64,000 nucleotides of DNA. Origin: JBBIOI01 sp037443425. GTDB lineage: Bacteria > Desulfobacterota > BSN033 > UBA1163. The stretch covers positions 7,330 to 71,329 of the forward strand of contig JBBIOI010000004.1 in assembly GCA_037443425.1 (NCBI GenBank). Direction: 5' to 3'. Below, one piece after another: positions 42,085 to 49,937 of the stretch. Positions within the stretch are counted from its first letter, which is position 1; every line of letters starts with the position of its first letter. The translations under genes and the position numbers were made by a program. Below the pieces are notes generated by a model. That model searched no databases, was not told the origin of the DNA, and worked only from the letters and a program-made list of their open reading frames with translations.

Positions 42085-43224
42085 ATGGATAAAGATATAT
42101 TTTCCCGAAGTTTCTTTTTAGCCTTTTTAGCTATGTTTACCTTTACATCTGTTTTCCATATTCTTCTTCCTACATTGCCTCTCTATCTTTCAAGGTTAGG
42201 GGCTAAGGAGGATGAAATCGGTATAATTATTGGAATTTTTTTTGTTTCCTCTCTCATGTTAAGACCTTTCATTGGAAAATCATTAACAAAAATACCAGAA
42301 AAAAATTTTATGATAGTAGGCACTCTGTTTTTTGCTTTTACTTCTATTAGCTATATTTTTGTTTCTCCATTTTGGCCGATTTTGATAGTTAGGCTTCTTC
42401 AGGGTGCAGGTTTTGCTTTCTTTCACACTGCTTCATTTACAATGATCGTAAACATAAGTTCTAAAGAACATCGTGGACAGAGTTTAAGCTACTTTTATCT
42501 TGCAATTAATGTAGCCGGGGCTATAGGTCCTTCGTTCGGGATGTTACTTATTAATCATTTCAATTTCAATATCCTTTTTCTAACCTGCCTCGTTCTCTCA
42601 TTATGTTCGCTATTGATTAGTTATAAATTGGAAAAAAAGGATGTAACAGAAGCAGATGACCTATCATTTGATAAGGGGTTTTTCCTTAACCGTAAAGCAA
42701 TCCCTTCTTCTATTATTGGTTTCCTATCACTTTTCGTATGGGGTGGATTGACAACTTTCTTCCCAATTTACGCAACCCATCATGGAGTCTCCAATCCAGG
42801 AATTTTCTTTACTGTTATTGCCATCATGCTTATTCTGGGGCGTGCATTAGGTGGAAAAATGTTAGATCTTTATAGCAAAGAAATGATTATTTTACCATGT
42901 ATTGTCACCTCTATTGTTTCAATGATTATCCTCGCATTATCAAAAACACTTCCTATGTTTATTCTTGCCGCAATCATCTTTGGGGCAGGGCATGCCTTTC
43001 TTATGCCATCGATGGTCCTTTACACCCTCGAACGAGTTGGATCTCCTCCGGGGCCGGTAATGGGAACCTTCACAGCGATTACTGATTTGGGCATATGTTT
43101 GGGTCCAACCACCATGGGAATAGTTCTTCGTTTAACAAGCTACTCAAATATGTTTCTTTGTTTAGCCCTTGTCGGAATAATTAACCTCATTTATTTCTCA
43201 TTTTTGATAAAAAATAGAAAGTAA
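42085..43224 (+). CDS. Major facilitator superfamily transporter
   Basis: 379 aa with about 12 hydrophobic segments. The loop 2-3 motif is SRLGAKEDEIGIIIGIFF...RPFIGKSL, and the second half repeats it around GGKMLDLYSKEM. It is in the drug/sugar-efflux-like MFS group; no substrate can be read. It has a weak ribosome site (AAAAGG) and is followed by 98 nt containing the promoter and operator of the tup regulator. Confidence 0.88.
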   Translation: MDKDIFSRSFFLAFLAMFTFTSVFHILLPTLPLYLSRLGAKEDEIGIIIGIFFVSSLMLRPFIGKSLTKIPEKNFMIVGTLFFAFTSISYIFVSPFWPILIVRLLQGAGFAFFHTASFTMIVNISSKEHRGQSLSYFYLAINVAGAIGPSFGMLLINHFNFNILFLTCLVLSLCSLLISYKLEKKDVTEADDLSFDKGFFLNRKAIPSSIIGFLSLFVWGGLTTFFPIYATHHGVSNPGIFFTVIAIMLILGRALGGKMLDLYSKEMIILPCIVTSIVSMIILALSKTLPMFILAAIIFGAGHAFLMPSMVLYTLERVGSPPGPVMGTFTAITDLGICLGPTTMGIVLRLTSYSNMFLCLALVGIINLIYFSFLIKNRK

Positions 43225-43250
43225 TTTTTAAAGAAAAAAAGTAAGAAAAA

Positions 43251-43303
43251 GTTATTTTTTGTTATTTTTTCTTGACATTTGAAGTATTATTTTTTAAAAT
43301 AAC
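43251..43303 (+). promoter_or_regulatory. Operator array: two direct and one inverted GTTATTTT half-sites
   Basis: GTTATTTTTT occurs twice in tandem (43251-43260 and 43261-43270, one helical turn apart) just before the -35 box. The inverse AAAATAAC is at 43296-43303, overlapping the -10. The spacing on one face and the overlap with the promoter suggest autorepression by the HTH-PBP regulator encoded directly downstream. Confidence 0.5.
43272..43300 (+). promoter_or_regulatory. Near-consensus promoter for the tup regulator operon
   Basis: TTGACA (43272-43277), a 17-nt spacer and TAAAAT (43295-43300), 22 nt before the ATG at 43323, with GAAGGAG as ribosome site. Confidence 0.65.
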
Positions 43304-43322
43304 TTTTCGAAGGAGTAGATTT

Positions 43323-44246
43323 ATGTCCCAAGATATGATGAGCACAAAAGAAGTTGCACGCTACCTCGGGATTAATGAGAAACAGGTTTATCTGCTTGTC
43401 AAATCAAAAAAGATTCCATCTACCCGAGTGACAGGGAAATGGGTCTTTCCAAAGAGATTAGTAGATGAATGGATTGAGAAAAATGCAAAACAGGGATTGG
43501 AAGAAGCAAAGAGGAAGGTGAAAATGATTTCTGGGGCGTTAATATCTTCGGGAAGTAATGATCCGCTTCTTGATATTTTACAGTCTGAATTGAGAAAACG
43601 TCATCCAGAACTTTTTCTTTTTTCAACAAATATTGGAAGTACTGAGGGACTAAAGGCCTTAAATGCAGGCTATACAGATATTGCCTGGTCTCATCTATTT
43701 GATCCTGAAACTGGAGAATATAATGTCCCTTTCTTAAAGATATATATTCCAAATATCGAGCCTGTTATGATCAATTTATTCTATCGTGAGCTCGGGTTTG
43801 TTGTACCTAAAGGGAATCCATTAAAGCTAAAAGGTTTCTCAGATCTAAAGAAGAGGGGGATTATGTTTGTAAATCGCCAGAAAGGATCAGGGACTCGATT
43901 ATTGATAGATCAATACCTAAACGAATTTAAAATCGACCCGGAGGAGGTTTCTGGTTATGAAAACGAGGTGAATACACATCTTGAAGTTGGCTTTTCTATT
44001 CTAAATAAGAAGGCAAATGTTGGGGTTGCAAGCGTTGCTGTATCAAAACTGCTTGGACTTCATTTTATTCCTATAACTAAGGAAAGATTTGATATGATTA
44101 TTTCTCGAGACCTTTTCTTCAACAAAGGTATACAGGCAATTATTGACCTTCTTCATACGAGAGAATTTATAGCCAAAGTAGAGGGGATTGGTGGATACGA
44201 CCTAAGGGATTCTGGAAGAGTTATATATTCGGGAGAGGGCTCTTAA
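43323..44246 (+). CDS. One-component regulator: excisionase-type HTH fused to a periplasmic-binding-protein-like domain
   Basis: 307 aa from the ATG at 43323, which follows AAGGAG; the longer frame to 43272 lies over the promoter. Residues 1-60 are a MerR/excisionase helix-turn-helix (MSTKEVARYLGINEKQVYLL ... RLVDEWIE). Residues about 80-300 are a PBP-like domain without a signal peptide (DPLLDILQSELRKRHPE, GYTDIAWSHL, RQKGSGTRLLIDQYL). With tupABC immediately downstream (2 nt), it is the probable tungstate/molybdate sensor of the operon. The same domain in molybdate-type transporters binds oxyanions; ligand identity here is inferred. Confidence 0.85.
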   Translation: MSQDMMSTKEVARYLGINEKQVYLLVKSKKIPSTRVTGKWVFPKRLVDEWIEKNAKQGLEEAKRKVKMISGALISSGSNDPLLDILQSELRKRHPELFLFSTNIGSTEGLKALNAGYTDIAWSHLFDPETGEYNVPFLKIYIPNIEPVMINLFYRELGFVVPKGNPLKLKGFSDLKKRGIMFVNRQKGSGTRLLIDQYLNEFKIDPEEVSGYENEVNTHLEVGFSILNKKANVGVASVAVSKLLGLHFIPITKERFDMIISRDLFFNKGIQAIIDLLHTREFIAKVEGIGGYDLRDSGRVIYSGEGS

Positions 44247-44248
44247 AT

Positions 44249-45079
44249 ATGAAAATAATCATGTGGATAATAATTTTATTTTTTCATATATGTCCATTCT
44301 ACCCGCTTGATGCCAGACAGAAAGAGATCATCCTTGCAACTACAACGAGCACCCAGGATTCAGGTCTTCTTGATATCATCATCCCTTTATTTGAGAAAAA
44401 AACTGGTTACTTTGTTAAGGTGATTGCAGTAGGGTCAGGCCAGGCCATGGCCCTTGGACAAAGAGGAGAAGCTGATGTACTTCTGGTTCATTCTCCATCA
44501 GACGAAAAGAGATTTGTTGCTGAAGGTTATGGAATAAATAGAAGGATTGTTATGCATAACGATTTCGTTATTGTTGGACCTTCTCATGATCCAGCAAAGA
44601 TTAAGGGAATAAAGTCAGCTTCAGAGGCATTTAAAAAAATTGCTTTAGGTAAATCTCTTTTTTTATCAAGGGGCGATAAATCAGGTACTCACGTAAAGGA
44701 GATGGAGATCTGGAACTCCACAGGATTGAACCCGGAAGGAGAAGGGTGGTATCAGCAAACAGGACTTGGGATGGGACAAACATTGAGTATTGCTTCTGAG
44801 AAAAGAGGTTATACCTTTTCTGACCGTGGGACTTATCTTGCATTGAAGAAAAACCTTAGACTGAATATACTTGTCGAAGGAGACACAATTCTCCTAAACA
44901 TCTACCATGTAATTGAGGTTAACCCAGCCAGATGGAAAAAAGTAAACGCAGCTGGTGCAAAGGCATTTGCTGACTTCATGGTTTCTAAGGAGGCTCAAGA
45001 GATTATAAAAACCTTTGGATTGGATAAATTCGGTTCTCCACTCTTTTTCCCTGATGCGATTAAGAGGGAGGGTTTATAA
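44249..45079 (+). CDS. tupA: Tungstate ABC transporter substrate-binding protein TupA
   Basis: 276 aa with a signal peptide (residues about 1-22, IIMWIIILFFHICPFYPLDA). The TupA signature ILATTTSTQDSGLLD follows, then GSGQAMALGQRGEADVLLVHSP and LSRGDKSGTHVKEMEIW, which line the oxyanion pocket. It starts 2 nt after the regulator. TupA proteins bind tungstate with very high affinity, often over molybdate; this fits the need for tungsten in anaerobic aromatic metabolism. Confidence 0.92.
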   Translation: MKIIMWIIILFFHICPFYPLDARQKEIILATTTSTQDSGLLDIIIPLFEKKTGYFVKVIAVGSGQAMALGQRGEADVLLVHSPSDEKRFVAEGYGINRRIVMHNDFVIVGPSHDPAKIKGIKSASEAFKKIALGKSLFLSRGDKSGTHVKEMEIWNSTGLNPEGEGWYQQTGLGMGQTLSIASEKRGYTFSDRGTYLALKKNLRLNILVEGDTILLNIYHVIEVNPARWKKVNAAGAKAFADFMVSKEAQEIIKTFGLDKFGSPLFFPDAIKREGL

Positions 45080-45126
45080 TTAATTATTACTTAGAATTTT
45101 TTATTTTTAGCTAACTTGGAGATTAT

Positions 45127-45825
45127 ATGGATCTTATTATAGAAGGGATTAAAAAGGCTTTCTGGTTGTTGTTAACATTTGATCCTGAGATAAGGGAGAT
45201 AACTCTTTTATCTCTGAGGGTTTCAGGGACAGCTACGCTTATTAGCCTCTTAATAGGTATCTCCTTGGGTGTGATAATTTCTCTTTCGAAGTTTCCTGGT
45301 AGAAAAATCATTATTAGCCTGATTAATACTGGGATGGGTCTACCACCTGTTGTAGTGGGCCTCTTTGTAACTATATTTTTATGGAGGAATGGCCCGTTTG
45401 GATTCCTTGGTATTCTCTACACTCCAACAGCTATGATTATTGCTCAAGCAGTCATTGCCACTCCAATTGTCACAGGTATTACACTGGCTGCTATCCAGAG
45501 CCTGCCAGAAAAGCTTCGCCTCCAGATACTTGCACTTGGTGCTACACGCCTACAGATGGTCTTTATAATGATAAAAGAGGCAAAACTTCCCCTTCTTGCT
45601 GGGGTAATGGCAGGATTTGGTGGTGTTATATCAGAGGTAGGTGCTTCAATAATGGTTGGTGGGAATATAAAAGGATACACAAGGGTTTTAACAACTGCGA
45701 CTGTTATGGAGACAAGCCGTGGTAATTTTGACATAGCTATTTCCTTGGGTATTATACTGTTTTTGCTCTCCTATTTAATAAATTTAATCCTTACACATAT
45801 TCAACAAAGGGAAAGGGTTAGATAA
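45127..45825 (+). CDS. tupB: Tungstate ABC transporter permease TupB
   Basis: 232 aa, five to six membrane helices, with the inner-membrane component loop LRLQILALGATRLQMVFIMI (EAA motif) near residues 130-150. It has the TupB pattern of LITLLSLRVSG-like N-terminus (here REITLLSLRVSGTATLI). It lies 47 nt after tupA and 16 nt before the ATPase. Confidence 0.92.
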   Translation: MDLIIEGIKKAFWLLLTFDPEIREITLLSLRVSGTATLISLLIGISLGVIISLSKFPGRKIIISLINTGMGLPPVVVGLFVTIFLWRNGPFGFLGILYTPTAMIIAQAVIATPIVTGITLAAIQSLPEKLRLQILALGATRLQMVFIMIKEAKLPLLAGVMAGFGGVISEVGASIMVGGNIKGYTRVLTTATVMETSRGNFDIAISLGIILFLLSYLINLILTHIQQRERVR

Positions 45826-45841
45826 GTTTGAGACAAGATTT

Positions 45842-46945
45842 ATGACAGAAAATATTGCTTTGTTAGAGGTTAGAAATATTGAAGTTGAGAAAGGTGGAGT
45901 GAAGATACTCGATATCCCTTTCTTCTCTGTTAATAGAGGGGAAACTGTTTCCATTATCGGTCCTAATGGTGCTGGAAAAACGACATTGCTTCAAACCTTA
46001 GGCTTTTTGTTAAGATCTTTTCAGGGCGAAATCTTTTTTAAAGGGAGAAAAATCGATTCGAATCAGTCAATTTTTGAATACAGAAGGAAAATCTCTTTAG
46101 TTTTCGATGAGCCACTTTTATTTGATACAACAGTATTTAATAATGTTGCCTCAGGTCTAAAAATACGGGGATTAAAGAGAGATGAGATCAAAAAAAAGGT
46201 TATGGAGGAACTTGAGAGGTTCAGGATATCACATCTATATAACCGTTCAGCAAGAACACTTTCAGCAGGAGAAGCAAGAAGGACATGTCTTGCCCGAGCA
46301 TTTGTAACAGGGCCTGAAATTCTTTTCTTGGATGAGCCTTTTTCTACACTTGATCCACCGAGCAGGGATTCTATTATCGAGGATCTAAGAAATATATTAA
46401 GTTATAGAAAAGTAGCAACCCTTCTTACTACCCATGATCGTTCAGAGGCTATCGCCCTTTCCAATAGGATAGCAGTGATGAATGGAGGAAAGATTATACA
46501 GATTGGGAAACCAGAAGAGATTATAAATCGTCCAGCAGATGAATTTGTTGCATCATTTGTAGGAATTGAAACCATCATTTCAGGAAGAGTTGTTCAAAGC
46601 AATAGCGGGACATTTATTACCTCAGTGAATGGAAAAGAGATTGAGGCAGTAGGTAATGCCAATTTGGGTGAGAATGTGGTTCTATGTATTAGACCTGAAA
46701 ATGTAATTATTTCTACATACACTTCAAAAGTAAAGACAAGTGCAAGAAATGTATTTAAAGGAAAGATATTGAAAATTCTTCCTATGGGGTTATTTCAGAA
46801 GATACAATTGGACTGCGGATTTCCACTCACTGCTTATATAACTAATCACTCATTAAAAGAATTGGCACTCAAAGAAGGAAATGAGGTTCAGGCCTCCTTC
46901 AAAGCTACTGCTGTTTCTGTTATCAAGAAATCCTATCTTGAGTGA
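45842..46945 (+). CDS. tupC: Tungstate ABC transporter ATP-binding protein (TupC) with C-terminal TOBE domain
   Basis: 367 aa. Walker A GPNGAGKTTLL, signature LSAGEARRTCLAR, Walker B ILFLDEPFSTLD, and switch TTHDRSEA. Residues about 240-367 include a TOBE-like beta-barrel (IRPENVIIS ... GNEVQASFKATAVSVI), typical of molybdate/tungstate ATPases and a possible site for oxyanion feedback. Its TGA abuts the stop of pal on the other strand with no base between. Confidence 0.9.
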   Translation: MTENIALLEVRNIEVEKGGVKILDIPFFSVNRGETVSIIGPNGAGKTTLLQTLGFLLRSFQGEIFFKGRKIDSNQSIFEYRRKISLVFDEPLLFDTTVFNNVASGLKIRGLKRDEIKKKVMEELERFRISHLYNRSARTLSAGEARRTCLARAFVTGPEILFLDEPFSTLDPPSRDSIIEDLRNILSYRKVATLLTTHDRSEAIALSNRIAVMNGGKIIQIGKPEEIINRPADEFVASFVGIETIISGRVVQSNSGTFITSVNGKEIEAVGNANLGENVVLCIRPENVIISTYTSKVKTSARNVFKGKILKILPMGLFQKIQLDCGFPLTAYITNHSLKELALKEGNEVQASFKATAVSVIKKSYLE

Positions 46946-47587
46946 TTATTTAGACAATATCACAAAATGGGCCCTTCTATTTTTTGCCCATGCCTCTTCA
47001 TTATGACCTGGATCAAGAGGCCTCTCCTCACCATAGCTTATGGTAGAAATTCTATCAGGTGAGATACCTAATGAGATCAGATAGTTTTTTGCACTATTTG
47101 CCCTTCTTTCTCCAAGGGCGAGGTTATATTCATTGGTTCCCCTCTCGTCACAATGGCCTTCAATTTGAATTTTCAAATTGGGGAATTTCTTTAAGATATC
47201 AGCATTTTGCTTCAATATCTCTGCATCCTCGGGTCTAATATTGTATCTATCGAAATCGAAATGGATGTCCTTTAATAAAGAACTTTCGTATACAACTCCC
47301 TCGATGCCAGGCGTCTTTTTAGCAATAAGACTTTTCTCAAACTCCCTTTTTGCAGCCTCTTCCTTTTCTCTCAGGGCTTTTTCCCTTGCCTTTCTTTCTT
47401 CTTCAAGTTTTGCAGCCCTTTCTCTTTCTGCCCTCTCTCTTTCCGCCCTCTCCCTTTCAATCGCTGCAAGATCCTCTGCTCGTTTACTCGAAGGCTCCTC
47501 CTTCATTACCGTCTTTTTAGGACACCCATTAACAATGAGAATTAATGAGAGAATTACAATAAAAAAATGCACATATCTTTTATACAT
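46946..47587 (-). CDS. pal: Peptidoglycan-associated lipoprotein (Pal/OmpA C-terminal domain)
   Basis: 213 aa. Lipoprotein signal with lipobox (LILIVNGC, Cys about 22), then a highly charged Glu/Arg-rich helix of about 50 residues (repeats of RERAE) and the OmpA-like domain: SLLKDIHFDFDRYNIRPEDAEIL, IEGHCDERGTNEYNLALGERRA and GEERPLDPG. It anchors the outer membrane to peptidoglycan. An ATGGAGG site precedes the ATG. It converges with tupC, stop codons adjacent, so the two mRNAs must overlap unless termination occurs inside the genes. Confidence 0.93.
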   Translation of the reverse strand: MYKRYVHFFIVILSLILIVNGCPKKTVMKEEPSSKRAEDLAAIERERAERERAERERAAKLEEERKAREKALREKEEAAKREFEKSLIAKKTPGIEGVVYESSLLKDIHFDFDRYNIRPEDAEILKQNADILKKFPNLKIQIEGHCDERGTNEYNLALGERRANSAKNYLISLGISPDRISTISYGEERPLDPGHNEEAWAKNRRAHFVILSK

Positions 47588-47642
47588 TTTAATCCTCCAT
47601 TTTTTTTTATTTTTTAAAATTTAGAAAAATATTTCCATTTTG

Positions 47643-48128
47643 TCAAGTCTCGGGTCTGAAAGATTTTACTTCAAGAATGGTGTAGCTCTTTTTCCCGCCG
47701 GGTGTTTGAAACACTACATCTTCTCCCACCTCTTTACCAATTAATGCCTTGCCAAGAGGTGAGGTTATAGAGATTTTCCCTGATGGTACATCAGATTCCT
47801 CAGGCCCAACAATCATATAAGTGACAATTTCTCCATTATCTATATTTTCTAATGTAACAGTTGAACCAAACCCAACCTTTCCATTTGCAGGGCTAAATGA
47901 GTCGATAATCTCTGAATTAGCCAATTTCTGTTCAATCTCTTGAATCTTCTTTTCAATAAATGCCTGTTGCTCTTTTGCAGCTACATATTCTGCATTTTCG
48001 CTTAAATCACCATGGGCTCGAGCCTCTTCAATAGCTTTAATTATTTTTGGACGTACTACTTTCTTTAAATTTTCTAATTCTTTTTGAAGTTGGTTATATC
48101 CATTCCGAGTAATAGGAATCCTTTTCAT
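47643..48128 (-). CDS. greA: Transcription elongation factor GreA
   Basis: 161 aa, standard. N-terminal coiled coil (GYNQLQKELENLKKVVRPKI ... EARAHGDLSENAEY with the two acidic tip residues) and C-terminal FKBP-like domain (TSPLGKALIGKEVGEDV). It rescues backtracked RNA polymerase. It lies 55 nt upstream of pal on the same strand. Confidence 0.95.
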   Translation of the reverse strand: MKRIPITRNGYNQLQKELENLKKVVRPKIIKAIEEARAHGDLSENAEYVAAKEQQAFIEKKIQEIEQKLANSEIIDSFSPANGKVGFGSTVTLENIDNGEIVTYMIVGPEESDVPSGKISITSPLGKALIGKEVGEDVVFQTPGGKKSYTILEVKSFRPET

Positions 48129-48193
48129 AAATCCCTCTAATTTTTATTTATTACATATAGCCTAAAGAGATAAAGATGTCAATTTGCCAATTT

Positions 48194-48414
48194 GAGACCT
48201 CTGAAAAACTATTTAAAAATTCTTTCATAAATGGTGAGGTGGGGTGAAAAAGGCTTCGAGCGGATACCTTTTATAGATTAGCACTATTGATTGATCCCCT
48301 TAAATAATTGGTTTTTTCTCAAGCGATTGTTAGCAATTTAAACATTAAAAGCCCGCATTCGAAGGGTTTTGAACCCTACCTCACCAGTCTATCAGAGACT
48401 TTTTCAGAAGCCTC
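48194..48414 (+). repeat. MITE-like repeat R1, copy E (full length, reference)
   Basis: 221 bp from GAGACCTCTGAAAAACTATT to GACTTTTTCAGAAGCC. The left arm (TGGTGAGGTGGGGTGAAAAA, GGCTTCGAGCGGATACC) and right arm (GCCCGCATTCGAAGGG, TTTTGAACCCTACCTCACCA) align in inverse orientation over about 60 bp. The centre holds TAGCACTATTGATTGATCCC and CAAGCGATTGTTAGC. No coding capacity. It lies in the 316-bp gap between greA and the binding protein. Confidence 0.85.
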
Positions 48415-48444
48415 CATTTTTGGGCTGATAGCCATTTTAATTTT

Positions 48445-49620
48445 TCAATCTTTATCGTCAGATAAAGAAATAAAACTTGAAAATCTTGTAATTTTTCCAT
48501 TTCTAATAATAAATATTCTTGATTCTCTACTTGGTCTATGATCTTTTACTGAAATTGTTATAGGGGGAACAAGTCCTCCAACCACAAATTTTTTAAAACT
48601 TTCAAAAGATGATTTTAATGATTCCCGAGAAAGTTTCTCTTCAGGCAGTGACTTTCTTAAGGCTTCAGTAATTACTTGAATGGTTGTCCATCCTTCTATA
48701 TATGATATCGTATGGGAATCATATGGATGCCATCTCTGATGAGCTTCTTTAATCGGAACCATTCCAGGGATATCTTCGCCAAATGGGGCAATTGGTAGAA
48801 TAAATAAAATATCATCGAAGGCTAAAAGGCTTTCGTCAAGGCTTCTCATACTACATAGCCACCTTGCCCTTAAATCAATTTTTTTAGTTTCCCTCAATAA
48901 GATTGAGTTCTCCTTTGGAGTCAAATTCGAGAATATAAAATCAGGCTTAAAATGGCTTATGGGAAGTAATATATGAGGGATTAATCTTTGAGGAGAAAAA
49001 TCAGATATAAAGAATTCATGGCCTATCTCTACACCTGAAGATTTTGTAAATTCTTTAAGCTCTTCTATAAAATGTTTTCCATAATAGTCAGAAGAACTAA
49101 TAAAAACAATTTTAGGTTTTCTTCCTTTAATATCTCCCCTTTCTATGATAAATTTAATTCCTATCTTTGCGAGGTCAAGTGGGGTTGGAATGATTGAGAA
49201 TAAAAAAGGATATTTCAATGGATTGGCAAGATGGTGTGGCATAGAACTTAGCATTGTTGGTATTCGATGGAAATGGACATGGGATACCAAGTCCATTGCT
49301 GTTTCGATAGAGAAGACATAAAGAAGAAGGATTCTATCAGATTCGTTCATTTTCCTAAAGGCTGCTATTAGTTCTGAGACCTGAGATGTGTCTTCAATAA
49401 GTACTATCTCAAGCCTCCTTCCAAGGGTCTCCTCTCTTTGATTTAACCATCTTGTTGCATCCAAAATACCTCTTGCACACTCTCTTCCATAATCTCCCCA
49501 TCTACCACTGAAAGGTATTATTGCCCCTAATTTGATGGATTTCTGACAAAATGATTGTGTAGTAAATATTGTAAGAATCACAAAAAGAGAAATTATAATT
49601 ATATAAAGATGCCTCTTCAT
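48445..49620 (-). CDS. ABC-type branched-chain/aromatic acid substrate-binding protein (Peripla_BP_6)
   Basis: 391 aa with a Sec signal (residues 1-25, IIIISLFVILTIFTTQSFC). IKLGAIIPFSGRWGDYGRECARGILDATRW is the family opening, and EGWTTIQVITEALRKSLPEEKL closes the second lobe. No permease or ATPase genes are adjacent, so it may share livGFHM or be a sensor-linked receptor. The ribosome site is weak. The N-terminal Cys at about residue 25 could alternatively be lipidated. Confidence 0.8.
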   Translation of the reverse strand: MKRHLYIIIISLFVILTIFTTQSFCQKSIKLGAIIPFSGRWGDYGRECARGILDATRWLNQREETLGRRLEIVLIEDTSQVSELIAAFRKMNESDRILLLYVFSIETAMDLVSHVHFHRIPTMLSSMPHHLANPLKYPFLFSIIPTPLDLAKIGIKFIIERGDIKGRKPKIVFISSSDYYGKHFIEELKEFTKSSGVEIGHEFFISDFSPQRLIPHILLPISHFKPDFIFSNLTPKENSILLRETKKIDLRARWLCSMRSLDESLLAFDDILFILPIAPFGEDIPGMVPIKEAHQRWHPYDSHTISYIEGWTTIQVITEALRKSLPEEKLSRESLKSSFESFKKFVVGGLVPPITISVKDHRPSRESRIFIIRNGKITRFSSFISLSDDKD

Positions 49621-49820
49621 TTTTATGGATTTTTAAAAATTTCCAAAGATGATTCGGTCCATTTTATCCTTTGCATAAATATTGAGAGAAAGTTAATATT
49701 AAATTAACATATTCATTTTCGATAAGCCATAATTATATTTTAAATGCTGTATTTTCGATAAATTTAAAGTGTGATCGATTAATTATGAACTTTATTTTCT
49801 TTAATTCACCTCTTGACCCA

Positions 49821-49843
49821 ATTCCCTCCGGGGCTAAGGGAAT
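49821..49843 (+). promoter_or_regulatory. 7-bp palindrome in the gap before acetoacetyl-CoA synthetase
   Basis: ATTCCCT-ccggggcta-AGGGAAT is a perfect inverted repeat, 23 nt upstream of the candidate -35 for the synthetase gene. It may be an operator. The rest of 49621-49862 is AT-rich; TTTTCGATAA occurs twice, otherwise nothing is recognised. Confidence 0.3.
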
Positions 49844-49865
49844 ACAACTATAAGGTAAATTATTC

Positions 49866-49895
49866 TTGACGAGTGCTATAAAAGAATGCTATTCA
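49866..49895 (+). promoter_or_regulatory. Candidate promoter for acetoacetyl-CoA synthetase
   Basis: TTGACG (49866-49871) and TATTCA (49890-49895) with 18-nt spacing lie 42 nt before the ATG at 49938. Confidence 0.35.
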
Positions 49896-49937
49896 AATTA
49901 TCTTAGAATTAAAAATATATACGAGGGAGGATTTCAT

